From Desulfobacterales bacterium (GTDB lineage Bacteria > Desulfobacterota > Desulfobacteria > Desulfobacterales > Desulfobacteraceae): DNA of 35,753 nucleotides. The notes under the pieces are model-generated. The model was given only the letters and a program-made list of their open reading frames with translations, did not search any database and was not told the DNA's origin. This document shows positions 16,183 to 24,698 of the stretch, one piece after another (position 1 is the first letter of the stretch; the number at the start of each line of letters is the position of its first letter). The position numbers and the translations under genes are program-made. The DNA is taken from positions 1 through 35,753 of the forward strand of contig JAGLHT010000019.1 of assembly GCA_023143455.1 (NCBI GenBank). The letters run 5' to 3'.

Positions 16183-16683
16183 GTGTTTCACCATGGTATG
16201 TTATTTCAAAGCCCTTATAAATGGTGGCAAAATCATAATAGCCTCAAAAATAGTAAACGCAAAACTCTGCATGAAGGATTAGATATTCTTTTTTTTAAAG
16301 ATAAGAACAATCATATACAAAACCTCTGGGCTGGCATGTCAATTCCTACTGCAACAGATGGAAAAGTTGTCAATATTTGTGATGATTTTCTCGGGCAATC
16401 TATTGTTGTTAGGCACAGCATTTCTTTTCAACAAAAACTTGATCTAATTTTTATTTATGCTCATCTTTTGACGGATATCAAGATAAAAATCGGTTCTGAT
16501 CTGAAACAGGGAGACATAATTGCGTCCATTGCCGATGTTACAGAAAAGAAAACCACAATCCCTCCACACCTTCATCTTTCTGTAATTGAAATACCCAAAA
16601 GCACCCCAGCAAAAAATTTAAATTGGAATTTTTTCTCTGACACAAAAAGCAAACCAAACCTGATCAATCCTTTATTTTTATAA
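16183..16683 (+). CDS. M23-fold peptidase-like protein, start unsure
   Basis: Small LytM/M23-type protein, 166 residues from GTG 16183. The zinc ligands H30 and D34 (TLHEGLDI), H94 (IYAHL) and HLH at 129-131 (PPHLHLSV) are all present, so it may be active on peptidoglycan cross-bridges. No signal peptide is visible from this start. The same frame stays open back to 16069 and reads like protein (IIQSYLRKLIEINNLDITIS), but it holds no ATG, GTG or TTG. An AGGA at 16083-16086 precedes ATA/ATT codons. Either the start is GTG 16183, or a rare start codon is used, or the 5' end is decayed. It overlaps the converging mtgA stop by 6 bases. Confidence 0.65.
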   Translation: MFHHGMLFQSPYKWWQNHNSLKNSKRKTLHEGLDILFFKDKNNHIQNLWAGMSIPTATDGKVVNICDDFLGQSIVVRHSISFQQKLDLIFIYAHLLTDIKIKIGSDLKQGDIIASIADVTEKKTTIPPHLHLSVIEIPKSTPAKNLNWNFFSDTKSKPNLINPLFL

Positions 16684-17424
16684 ATTAAAGAATATTTCAA
16701 ATTCTCTTACCGCTTTTCCATACTCTGTTTTACTTATTTTTTTAAACTTATACATGCGTGCAAGTAAAATTTTTGTTCTGTATTTTAATCTTTTTGTAGG
16801 TTTGTTTGGGCTCCATTTTCTTGGATTTGGAATTATGGATGCTAGCTTTGCTGACTCAAATATAGTTAAGTTACTTGCAGATTTATTAAAGTACTTTTTG
16901 CAAGCAGATTCGACACCAAAAACACCATTGCCGAATTCTATATAATTCAAATATAAGTCAAAAATTCTTTCCTTTGAAAGCTGTTTTTCTATTTTAATTG
17001 TTAAAAACGCTTCTTCTAATTTCCTAACTATTGATTTTTTTGAGGATAAATATAAATTTTTTGCAAGTTGTTGAGTAATTGTGCTACCGCCTCTTTTAAA
17101 TCTCTTTTTTTGAATGTTTGTTTTTATTGATTCTTTTATTTCAGCAAAGTCAAAACCGCTATGCCAAAAGAAACCACCGTCTTCACTTATTCTAACAGCA
17201 TCTTTTAAGTTCTGACTAATATTTGAATAATTTATATATCTATGGGAAATATAGAGAGTTTTCCCCTTTTCCTTTGCAGCATTTATTCTCATTTCCATAA
17301 AAGCTGTTTTCTTTGGATTTTTTATTTTATAATCCCCTGGTTCAGGCACTAACACATAAGCTATGGCAATTATGCCCAAAGATATCAAAATAAAAAATAA
17401 TGAATATTTCAGTATTTTCCACAT
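16678..17424 (-). CDS. mtgA: Monofunctional peptidoglycan glycosyltransferase
   Basis: GT51 transglycosylase that polymerises lipid II, about 248 residues, with a single N-terminal membrane anchor (LKYSLFFILISLGIIAIAYV). The donor-site motif EDGGFFWHSGFD carries the catalytic Glu, and RGGSTITQQLAKNLYLS and KIEKQLSKERIFDLYLNYIEFG (as shorter blocks) are the standard motifs 2 and 3. No transpeptidase domain follows, which defines the MtgA class. ATG 17424 is used; TTG 17433 is possible, and neither has a clear ribosome site. It converges with the M23 gene, with a 6-base overlap, and diverges from the TrmB regulator. Confidence 0.88.
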   Translation of the reverse strand: MWKILKYSLFFILISLGIIAIAYVLVPEPGDYKIKNPKKTAFMEMRINAAKEKGKTLYISHRYINYSNISQNLKDAVRISEDGGFFWHSGFDFAEIKESIKTNIQKKRFKRGGSTITQQLAKNLYLSSKKSIVRKLEEAFLTIKIEKQLSKERIFDLYLNYIEFGNGVFGVESACKKYFNKSASNLTIFESAKLASIIPNPRKWSPNKPTKRLKYRTKILLARMYKFKKISKTEYGKAVREFEIFFNL

Positions 17425-17482
17425 ATTGTACAATGGTTTAAATTAAATAGAGGTGGAAGTCAATCTTTCATATTTTATACTA

Positions 17483-17530
17483 TTGACACTTTTATATTTT
17501 TTCTGTATGTTGCTATTTAGGTAGCAACAT
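17483..17530 (+). promoter_or_regulatory. Promoter with palindromic operator for the TrmB-type gene
   Basis: TTGACA (17483-17488), a 17-base spacer and TATGTT (17506-17511) form a strong sigma-70 promoter. Overlapping the -10 box is a perfect inverted repeat: ATGTTGCTA (17507-17515), spacer TTTAGG, TAGCAACAT (17522-17530). The regulator gene begins 18 bases further on, so binding here would block its transcription. Self-repression is inferred. Confidence 0.75.
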
Positions 17531-17547
17531 TATTTTAAAGGACTGGT

Positions 17548-18336
17548 ATGGATAATATTTCAAGCTTAAAAGAGTTAGGATTTACGCAGTATGAAGCCGC
17601 GTGTTACATGGCGCTTATCAGCAAACATCCTGTGAACGGTTCCAAGCTCAGCAAAATTTCAGGCATTGCAAGATCAAGAATCTATGATGTCCTTAGAAGC
17701 ATGATATCTAAAGGTTATGTTCTTGAAACAGAGTCTTCCCAATATGCACCATTCCCTCCGGATGAATTAATTAAAAAGCTTAACCTAGAGTTCAAACAAA
17801 AAATTACTACATTTGGCAAAGAAGTTAAAAAAGCTTTACAGGAACCTGTATATGAATACATATGGACGTTAACTGGTTATGACAATATCATGCAAAAAGC
17901 AAAAGAGATGATAGAAAATGCAAAAAAGGAAATTTATGCCAGGCTATTCTCAAAGTCAAACAACTATCTTGAAAAATACCTGAAACAGGCTGACAAGCGC
18001 GGTGTGAATATCAGATATATTGCCATGGGAGATGTGTCTGTAGACTTTGATGTTCAGGTTATACATCCTGAAAAAAATTTGCTTATTGAAAAGATCGGTG
18101 GCAGATCTTTTGATATTATTACCGACAAAAAAGAATCCCTTGCAGGAATATTTGACCCAGAGGATGAAGATGCATCGCCTATAAGCTGGACAAGAAACAA
18201 GTGGTTTGTAACTGCCAATAGAGACAGTCTTCGCCATGATTTTTATCATTATTTTCTTACAAAAACCTATGATGACAATAAAGAACTTACTCAAAAAGAA
18301 AAAAAGATTTATCGAATAATAAAGAAAGACGATTAA
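17548..18336 (+). CDS. TrmB-type transcriptional regulator
   Basis: Regulator of 262 residues. Residues 1-75 are the TrmB winged helix (LKELGFTQYEAACYMALIS, KISGIARSRIYDVLRSMISKGYV), a fold best known from archaeal sugar regulators but also present in bacteria. Residues about 110-240 are a phospholipase-D-like effector domain (TGYDNIMQKAKEMIENAKKE; IITDKKESLAGIF). AAAGGA precedes the ATG. The aminotransferase gene follows after 33 bases and is probably in the same operon, so an amino acid or a related amine is a plausible ligand; that is inference. The palindrome at the promoter suggests autoregulation. Confidence 0.83.
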   Translation: MDNISSLKELGFTQYEAACYMALISKHPVNGSKLSKISGIARSRIYDVLRSMISKGYVLETESSQYAPFPPDELIKKLNLEFKQKITTFGKEVKKALQEPVYEYIWTLTGYDNIMQKAKEMIENAKKEIYARLFSKSNNYLEKYLKQADKRGVNIRYIAMGDVSVDFDVQVIHPEKNLLIEKIGGRSFDIITDKKESLAGIFDPEDEDASPISWTRNKWFVTANRDSLRHDFYHYFLTKTYDDNKELTQKEKKIYRIIKKDD

Positions 18337-18369
18337 ATCAATAGAAGGTTGATTTAGAAGGGGGGCAGC

Positions 18370-19653
18370 ATGGATGCAGTAACAAAAAGCAATATAGCAA
18401 CAGGGCTTTCCACATTTTCAGATTCAGATATTTTTGAATTTGAAGAAAACTGTGGGGCACATCATTATGAAAGAATTAAACTTGTTATTAGACGTGCTAT
18501 TGGATGTTGGCTCTATGATGAAAATGGCAAAAAATACTTAGATTGCCTTGCAGCATATTCTGCTGCAAACCCAGGACATCATCACCCTTTCCTTATTAAA
18601 GCAATAACAAATGCACTTGAAGGAAAATTTGCATCTGTGCTGTCAAATGTTGTTTATACAGACCCCTTGGGAGTATTTCTTTCAAAAGCCGCAAATTTTG
18701 CTCCTCAGCTTGCCCCTCGTTTTGGGAATAAAGGAAATAAAGTCCTTCCAAAAAATGGTGGGGTTGAATCTGTTGAAACTGCTATTAAGACAATGCGTTA
18801 TTATGGTTACAAACAAAAAGGTATTAAAGATGGTGATCAGGAAATTATTGTATTTAATAATAACTTCCATGGTCGTACTATTTCAGTAGTTTCTTTTTCA
18901 AGTAGTGAAAAATCAAAAAAAGGTTTTGGCCCTCTAACACCAGGTTATGTATCTGTTGAGTATGGTAATATTTTTGCTGTGAAAAAGGCAATCAATAAAA
19001 ATACCTGTGGTATTCTTGTTGAACCTATGCAGGGAGAAGGTGGGATGAAAATTCCTCCTCCAGGTTTCCTAAAAGGATTGAGGAATCTTGCTGATGACAA
19101 TGACCTTCTTCTTATATGTGATGAAATTCAAGTAGGGCTTGGAAGAACCGGCAAAAAATTCTGTTTTGAGCATGAAGATATTGTACCGGATGGTATAATT
19201 TTGGGAAAAGCACTTTCAGGTGGAATCATTCCTCTTTCAATCTTTATAACAAATGCAGAAATCATGGATATGGTTTTCAGCAAAGGGTCTGATGGTTCAA
19301 CCTTTGGCGGCTACCCTCTGGCATGTGTTGCAGGAGTTGCCGCTCTTGAGATAATTGAAAAAGAAAACCTTGTTGAAAGGTCTGCTGAAAAAGGTAAAAT
19401 ATTAAAAGAAAAAATTGAAAAAATTGCATCAAAGTCCCCCCACATAAAAGAAGTGCGAGGCAAAGGCCTTTTTATCGGCATTGAGGTAAAAAAAGGCAAT
19501 GCCATGGAATTTTGTCAAAAACTTGCTCAACTTGGTGTAGTCGCAAATGACAGTCATGGTCATACAATAAGGATTTCTCCACCATTAATTATTAATGATC
19601 AGGAAATAGACTTTTTAGTACAACAGCTTGAAAAAGTTCTGATTGATTATTAG
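18370..19653 (+). CDS. Class III aminotransferase, ornithine aminotransferase-like
   Basis: PLP-dependent aminotransferase of 427 residues, closest in layout to ornithine-oxo-acid transaminase (RocD) with delta-amino transfer giving glutamate semialdehyde. NPGHHHPFL, FHGRTISVVSFS, ILVEPMQGEGG, LICDEIQVGLGRTG and the Schiff-base Lys K280 in LGKALSGG are all present. FGGYPLACVAG and the C-terminal HTIRISPPL bind substrate. The loop usually reading N-(S/T)-G-A-E reads NGGVES here, an unusual variant near the phosphate-binding site. A GGGGGG run eight bases before the ATG is the ribosome site. Gene order with a TrmB-type regulator suggests regulated use of ornithine or a related diamine; lysine or 4-aminobutyrate is possible. 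Confidence 0.83.
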   Translation: MDAVTKSNIATGLSTFSDSDIFEFEENCGAHHYERIKLVIRRAIGCWLYDENGKKYLDCLAAYSAANPGHHHPFLIKAITNALEGKFASVLSNVVYTDPLGVFLSKAANFAPQLAPRFGNKGNKVLPKNGGVESVETAIKTMRYYGYKQKGIKDGDQEIIVFNNNFHGRTISVVSFSSSEKSKKGFGPLTPGYVSVEYGNIFAVKKAINKNTCGILVEPMQGEGGMKIPPPGFLKGLRNLADDNDLLLICDEIQVGLGRTGKKFCFEHEDIVPDGIILGKALSGGIIPLSIFITNAEIMDMVFSKGSDGSTFGGYPLACVAGVAALEIIEKENLVERSAEKGKILKEKIEKIASKSPHIKEVRGKGLFIGIEVKKGNAMEFCQKLAQLGVVANDSHGHTIRISPPLIINDQEIDFLVQQLEKVLIDY

Positions 19654-19667
19654 AAATTATGCTAATA

Positions 19668-21035
19668 TCAGGATTTGCTCTCAATTTCATTGCTTGATGA
19701 GGCAACTTTAATAGCTGATTCAAACGAATCAATTCTTTTACTGACTAAAGCTTTATATTCAGGAAGGAAGTGTTTTGCAAGTGATTTGCCAGGAGAAAAT
19801 TTTATTGCATTTGGATTTACAGGTTTTCTGTTAATTCTAATTTCATAATGGACATGAGGTCCTGTAGCATGACCAGTGCTTCCTACTTTTGCAATCACAT
19901 CGCCTTGGTTTACAAACTTGCCAGGCTTTACCAAAATTTTGCTGCAATGTCCGTAATAAGTTTCATATCCATTTGGATGGACAATAGTAACAAGTTTTCC
20001 ATATCCGCCTGCCCAGCCCGCAAATTTCACCTTACCATTTGCCGTTGCAAAAATAGGTGTGCCGGTGCTTGAACCGTAATCAATGCCTGTATGCCTTCTA
20101 TATTTTTTTAAAACAGGATGAAATCTACGTAAAGAAAAAGATGATGTGATTCTACCTAATTTAATAGGAACACGCAAAAACATCTTTCTCAAGGGCTTAC
20201 CATTTTCGTCATAGTAATTATCATACTTCCCATCATTAAAAAGAAATGCTGAAAACGTTTTTTCTTTAGCAATATAGCGTGCAGCAAGTATTTTACCATA
20301 TTTTACAAACGCGCCATCTTTACTTAACTTTTCATACTTAATTTGAATTTTGTCCCCTTTTCTTGGGAAAAGAAAAAAATCAATATCCCATGAAAAAATT
20401 TCAGCAAATTCAAATGCTAATGAATGTTTTTCCTGACTATCTAAAATCGCCTGAAACAAAGAATCTTTTAGAATAAATTCTTTTACAACAACTTTTTTGG
20501 TAAGAACAATATTTCTTTTTGTAACATCAAAGCTGTCATTATCATTCTTTTTTGCGACATATTGAGTTAAGAGATCTCTTTTATAAAGTATTTTTTTAAG
20601 TTGGTTATCCTTTGAAAAAAAGAGCGTGTACTTATCTCCTTTTCTCGCTCTTTTAAAATTAAAAACTTTTTCAAAATCTTTAGAAAGCTTAAGTATTTCA
20701 GCTGAAGTTACTTCATGACCTCTCAGTTCACAATAAATTGGTTGTTTGTTTATTGATCCATGCTTTATTATATAATCAGGTTCAGAATCTTGCTCTTGAG
20801 TCATCAATTGTTTTACAGCAGGTTCTTTAATAACTATCTCTTCTACAGCAATCTTTGAAATATCTTTTTGAGTTGCTTGTGAATACTTTAAATTGTCTTG
20901 ATTAGTAAAATCAGATTTAATAATCTCAGTTTTGGAAGAAGATGAAAATAATAAATTGAATGCTAAAATTACAGAAAAAACTATCAATAAACTTAAAAAG
21001 GTATATCTCTTTTTAATTCTTTTTACTTTAGCCAA
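19668..21035 (-). CDS. M23 peptidoglycan DD-metalloendopeptidase
   Basis: Envelope peptidase of 455 residues with one N-terminal membrane anchor (FLSLLIVFSVILAFNLLF). A central region of about 200 residues (ELRGHEVTSAEILKLSKDFE and KRARKGDKYTLFFS) resembles the OapA/LysM-like parts of Csd3/MepM-type enzymes. The catalytic domain carries RHTGIDYG (H about 313, D about 317), TYYGHCSKI and GPHVHYEIR (about 392), the full zinc set. The start is TTG at 21035, with AGAAAGG about 12 bases upstream; the next downstream gene converges. It likely cuts stem-peptide cross-links during growth. Confidence 0.88.
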   Translation of the reverse strand: MAKVKRIKKRYTFLSLLIVFSVILAFNLLFSSSSKTEIIKSDFTNQDNLKYSQATQKDISKIAVEEIVIKEPAVKQLMTQEQDSEPDYIIKHGSINKQPIYCELRGHEVTSAEILKLSKDFEKVFNFKRARKGDKYTLFFSKDNQLKKILYKRDLLTQYVAKKNDNDSFDVTKRNIVLTKKVVVKEFILKDSLFQAILDSQEKHSLAFEFAEIFSWDIDFFLFPRKGDKIQIKYEKLSKDGAFVKYGKILAARYIAKEKTFSAFLFNDGKYDNYYDENGKPLRKMFLRVPIKLGRITSSFSLRRFHPVLKKYRRHTGIDYGSSTGTPIFATANGKVKFAGWAGGYGKLVTIVHPNGYETYYGHCSKILVKPGKFVNQGDVIAKVGSTGHATGPHVHYEIRINRKPVNPNAIKFSPGKSLAKHFLPEYKALVSKRIDSFESAIKVASSSNEIESKS

Positions 21036-21036
21036 A

Positions 21037-21089
21037 AGTGGTAGCCTTTCTAAGTATTAAAACAAATAACCAAAACTCCTTCTACCACT
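21037..21089. repeat. Short separated inverted repeat
   Basis: AGTGGTAG (21037-21044) and CTACCACT (21082-21089) are 37 bases apart in the gap between the transporter gene and the M23 gene on the minus strand, covering the M23 gene's ribosome site. It could be a leader structure or chance; nothing further supports a function. Confidence 0.3.
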
Positions 21090-21128
21090 ATATGACAAAT
21101 TCATCAATGTCAACAAATTCAAACGAAA

Positions 21129-22031
21129 TTATAAATTGGCTCCCAAAAACAAGCTGCCCAGGATCATCAATGTCATTCCGGCAAAGAGTTCAATCCATGT
21201 TTCCAGATCAACTACTCCCTTACCTCTTTTTGCAGCCACATTAAGTGAAATGAACTTACCTGATATTGTTAATAAAACAACAATTGATATAGTAAAACTC
21301 ATACCAATAGATATGGCCAATCCTAGTATTATGCTTAGAAAAAGCAAATCCATTGATAATGAAAATAACATGACTATTACTACACCTGGGCACGGTATAC
21401 AGCCAACAATTGCTGCTGACAAAACAGGATTTAAATTTTTTTTACCACTTGGCTGAATTTCATGCTTATTTTTTACTAATTTATAAATACTATAAAAAAA
21501 AATAACTGCGCCTAAACAAGCTATAATACTATAACTAACAATCTGAGTAACCCGTGTAACACTCGCAAGGTTGTCCATAATGCTGGCATTTAAGATAAAC
21601 CGTATAAAAAGAACAAAAACAATGCCAGAAACACCATGAAAAAAGCCCATAAAATTACTAAAAAGCAACCCTTGGATATAGGAAGGTCGTTGTGCCAACA
21701 CATATGACAATGCAATGGCCTTACCATGCCCTGGACCCGCTGCATGAATTATCCCATAAGCAAATGCAGCCAAAACTAAAAACGCTATTGGTTTAATGCT
21801 GCCATCATCTTTAGCTTGCCGGACAAGTAATGTCATCTTTTCCTTTAAATATTGCTGCCATACAATTATTTTTAAAAAGACCTTACTCAATACAGCAGGC
21901 TTAGGATCCAAGACGGTTTGGGTTTTCGGTTTCTGTTTTGTAGTAAACGGGTTATTCGCGCTTGCAAAAGGAGCAAAGCAGATAGATAAAAAGATTACAA
22001 CAAATATAACAGAGGAGATAATTTGTTTCAT
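21129..22031 (-). CDS. NicO/RcnA-type nickel/cobalt transporter
   Basis: Metal permease of 300 residues with a signal-like start and about six membrane segments. The family hallmark HAAGPGHGKA and HGVSGIVFV follow the first segment; CIPCPGVVIVMLFSL lies in a later segment. The His-rich loop of RcnA is absent, as in uptake or sulfite-reducer versions. It overlaps the DUF1007 gene by 4 bases (ATGA), the common pairing for this family. Direction of transport and metal (Ni, Co, or Zn) are not decided by sequence. Confidence 0.83.
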   Translation of the reverse strand: MKQIISSVIFVVIFLSICFAPFASANNPFTTKQKPKTQTVLDPKPAVLSKVFLKIIVWQQYLKEKMTLLVRQAKDDGSIKPIAFLVLAAFAYGIIHAAGPGHGKAIALSYVLAQRPSYIQGLLFSNFMGFFHGVSGIVFVLFIRFILNASIMDNLASVTRVTQIVSYSIIACLGAVIFFYSIYKLVKNKHEIQPSGKKNLNPVLSAAIVGCIPCPGVVIVMLFSLSMDLLFLSIILGLAISIGMSFTISIVVLLTISGKFISLNVAAKRGKGVVDLETWIELFAGMTLMILGSLFLGANL

Positions 22032-22645
22032 TTGTTTATTTTAAACTCTATAAATAATGCCAGAGGATTAATCATATCAAAATATATCTTTGTTGATTTA
22101 TCTTCTTGTACCTTTGTTTTCACTTCAAATCCTTCCAAATTACCTTGAGACTTATTCAATGTTACACCATCTTGCTTTGAGAAAAAAAGAGCCGAATAAT
22201 AAGACGGGTCATAGGTTGCAACTATTATTTGCTTTGGATTTTTTGCAGCACTTACATGGCATGGCACAAAAAACTCATAAATAAGTTTCTTATTCTTAAT
22301 TTTTGCAAAAAAGTCTTTAACAAATTTAACATCAAATGTTTTGTTATCGATTTTTATAAAAATAAAATAATTGAAATTGGATAAATACGAAAATGCCTTT
22401 TCTTTAATTACTGCGACTTCGCTATTTTCTAAAACTTGATTTTTATTTACATCATAATCACCAAGGATCATGCTTGTAAACATATCATCAAATTCCCATT
22501 GGATATGAAAACCTTCAATTCCTTTATCATCAAAAACAATTTTTATCTTTTGGGTAATAAAAGCATGGGGATGAGCATGGACATGGACACTAACTGCTGT
22601 TAAAAAAAGAATACCCACAATGATTATAAAAATTTTCTTTTGCAT
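22028..22645 (-). CDS. DUF1007 family periplasmic protein
   Basis: Secreted protein of 205 residues with a cleavable N-terminal signal (FIIIVGILFLTAVSVHVHAHP). The mature start HPHAFITQKIKIVFDDKG is typical of DUF1007, and GFHIQWEFDDMFT and NPLALFIEF are family-like blocks. The HxHAHPHAF cluster at the cleavage region may bind metal. The NicO-type transporter overlaps its stop by 4 bases, so it probably delivers metal to or works with that permease; this is known from gene order only. Confidence 0.8.
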   Translation of the reverse strand: MQKKIFIIIVGILFLTAVSVHVHAHPHAFITQKIKIVFDDKGIEGFHIQWEFDDMFTSMILGDYDVNKNQVLENSEVAVIKEKAFSYLSNFNYFIFIKIDNKTFDVKFVKDFFAKIKNKKLIYEFFVPCHVSAAKNPKQIIVATYDPSYYSALFFSKQDGVTLNKSQGNLEGFEVKTKVQEDKSTKIYFDMINPLALFIEFKINK

Positions 22646-22647
22646 GA

Positions 22648-23040
22648 TTATTTATTTTTTCTAAAAAATTCTAGGGCAACCTGATTAAATCCACATGCAA
22701 GGTTGGTGTTTTTTACATCATCCTCTGTGAACCATTTCAAACACTGACCCTCGGTTAATTTTATTTCACTTATATCTAAATTCACTTTTTTCCAAAAAAT
22801 ATATTCAATTCTATCGGCAAACTCTACAATTTTAAATTCTAAATAATTTTTAAGGTCCAAGTCCATTTCTTCTTTCATTTCCCGAACAATACATTCTCCT
22901 GGGCTCTCACCCTTTTCAACATGACCTCCCGGGATGTCCCACATATTTGGATATGGAATACTTGGCTTATCATCTCTTAAAAAAAGCAATATTTGCCTGT
23001 GATCATTTAAAAATATAATACTACAACCCTTTCTCTTCAT
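22648..23040 (-). CDS. Nudix hydrolase
   Basis: Nudix pyrophosphohydrolase of 130 residues. The Nudix box reads GGHVEKGESPGECIVREMKEEMDL: G, E, REMKEE are in place, but the last Gly of REUXEEXGU is Asp. WDIPGGH just before it is normal. It may clean up damaged nucleotides (MutT-like) or hydrolyse other nucleoside diphosphate conjugates. It starts 4 bases inside the end of the DsbA-like gene (ATGA overlap), so the two are translationally linked. Confidence 0.85.
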   Translation of the reverse strand: MKRKGCSIIFLNDHRQILLFLRDDKPSIPYPNMWDIPGGHVEKGESPGECIVREMKEEMDLDLKNYLEFKIVEFADRIEYIFWKKVNLDISEIKLTEGQCLKWFTEDDVKNTNLACGFNQVALEFFRKNK

Positions 23041-23582
23041 ACAAGCCTTTTTGCACCATTTGATTCTAAAAATTTCTGTAGTCTTTGGTATGGGTGTGCA
23101 CCAACTAGTTTGTTCTGTTTAATAATATATGTTGGTGCTGCTACAAGCTCTAACTCCTGGGCAAGCTTCCAGTCAAAATTTAACTGAGGTTTAAATGTTC
23201 CTCTCTCAAGGTGTTTTACTGCTTCTTTGCCTGATAAGCCGATAGACTCAACTAAACTTGCTAAAACCTGTTTATCAGAAATGTTTTCTCCTTTACCATA
23301 AAAAGCTTTAAAAACTGCATCATGATATTGCTCACCCTTATTCAAAGAAACTGCCCAAAATCCTAATCCCTGTGCTAAACGGCTATTGTATATTTTTTCC
23401 AATTCACAGGAAGGCAAGTCATGATCTGTTGCCATTTTTTTAAACTTAACTGCCATGATTTTAGAATCTATTTTCAGATCAACAGCAATTTGTTCTATTA
23501 AAACACCATCATCAGGAATATTTAGCATGGGGCTCTTTCCATCTTGTTGAATACCAGCATAGCCCGTGATTATTGCTCCCAC
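23037..23582 (-). pseudogene. DsbA-family oxidoreductase lacking its N-terminal CXXC
   Basis: 181 codons matching the body of FrnE/YwbO-like DsbA-family proteins: YNSRLAQGLGFWA, YHDAVFKAFYGKGENISD and the cis-Pro loop LVAAPTYIIKQNKLVGAHPYQRL. The first strand with the active-site CPXC, usually at residues 10-15, is absent; residues 1-20 (MGAIITGYAGIQQDGKSPML) do not match the family, and the sequence upstream to 23656 has no equivalent in any frame. The GTG start has AAAGG 4 bases before it, so it may still be translated. It is likely a truncated gene; a divergent function without thiol chemistry cannot be excluded. Confidence 0.65.
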
Positions 23583-23656
23583 GCCACCTTTTGTAAGCCG
23601 GATGTATAACTTTGTTAAACTCTTTTTAGGGAAACCTTTTAAAAAATAATTTACTA

Positions 23657-24698
23657 TTATCTAAAAATAAAACCCTTGTTAAGTAAATCTTTGGAGTCAA
23701 AATAAAACTTGTGATGTCCTGTAAAAGATGCTGTACCGGAAACTTCCGGAATTACAGCATCATATTGACCATATTTTGTTTCATCAACTACTTTAACTGT
23801 CATTAGAGTATCAAGCAGGCTTTATTATAATAGTTTGATTCTTTTGAATTTCATCTCGCGCATAATGTATTGCAGCTCTGGCACTAACTCCAGATCCTGT
23901 GGGAGATCTGTCAACTTCTCCTTCTGCAAAAATACATACATTTCTTGAGTGATGGTTTTTATTTAAAGGCTCACCTATAATTATTGTTCCATAAAGAAAA
24001 CTTAAATCTTCTTCAAACGGATGTTTGATCTCAAATTTTTCTCTGACTGCGTATTTTATTCTTCTTCCATAATCAATAAGCTTGTTATATTCATCTGCAA
24101 CAAGCTTTAAATTTAACTGTTCAGACTTGCAAAAAACATAGAACGCTCCTCCGTAAGCTATATCAAAATGAACATTACCAATGCCCGGCACATCTATTTC
24201 CTGATCTTTAAGGTAAAGAAATGAAGGTACATTACGAAAAGAAACCTTTTCAACAATATTATCCTTTGAATATGCTTTAGAATAAATCTTACCCGAGGGT
24301 GCATTTATTATTAATTCAGGAACGTTCCCCTCTTTTTTTATAAGACCTGTTTCTAAAACAAATTTTGTTAAAGCTACTATGGCATGACCGCACATGGTAC
24401 TATAGCCTTCATTATGCATAAAAAATGTTCCAAAATCTGCATCTTCAGTGCATGGAGGAGTAATAACTGCACCATACATATCTGCATGTCCCCGGGGTTC
24501 AAACATCAACCCTGTTCTGATATCATCAAAATGCTCTTTAAAAAATTTACGTTTTTCAAGGATAGTCTCTCCCTTGATTTCCGGGAGACCTTTAGTAATA
24601 ATTCTAAGAGGCTCACCTCCGGTATGCATATCTATTGTTTCAATAACCTGACCGGAATCAGGAAAAGTTAAAGACATGTCTTTAAAAAACGTATTCAT
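23657..24698 (-). pseudogene. Trans-3-hydroxy-L-proline dehydratase-like, frameshifted
   Basis: Proline racemase superfamily. The uninterrupted frame (24698 to 23811) holds TIDMHTGGEPLRI, MCGHAIVALTKF with the catalytic Cys, and DRSPTGSGVSARAAIH. The second catalytic Cys is Thr, which in this family marks trans-3-hydroxy-L-proline dehydratases rather than racemases/epimerases. The frame ends at TIIIKPA and a stop at 23811-23813. One base off, the normal C-terminus continues (LLDTLMTVKVVDETKYGQYD, PEVSGTASFTGHHKFYFDS) to a stop at 23657-23659. So one frameshift near 23815-23820 removes about 55 residues. A sequencing error is possible. It overlaps the ketimine-reductase gene upstream by 4 bases. 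Confidence 0.83.
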
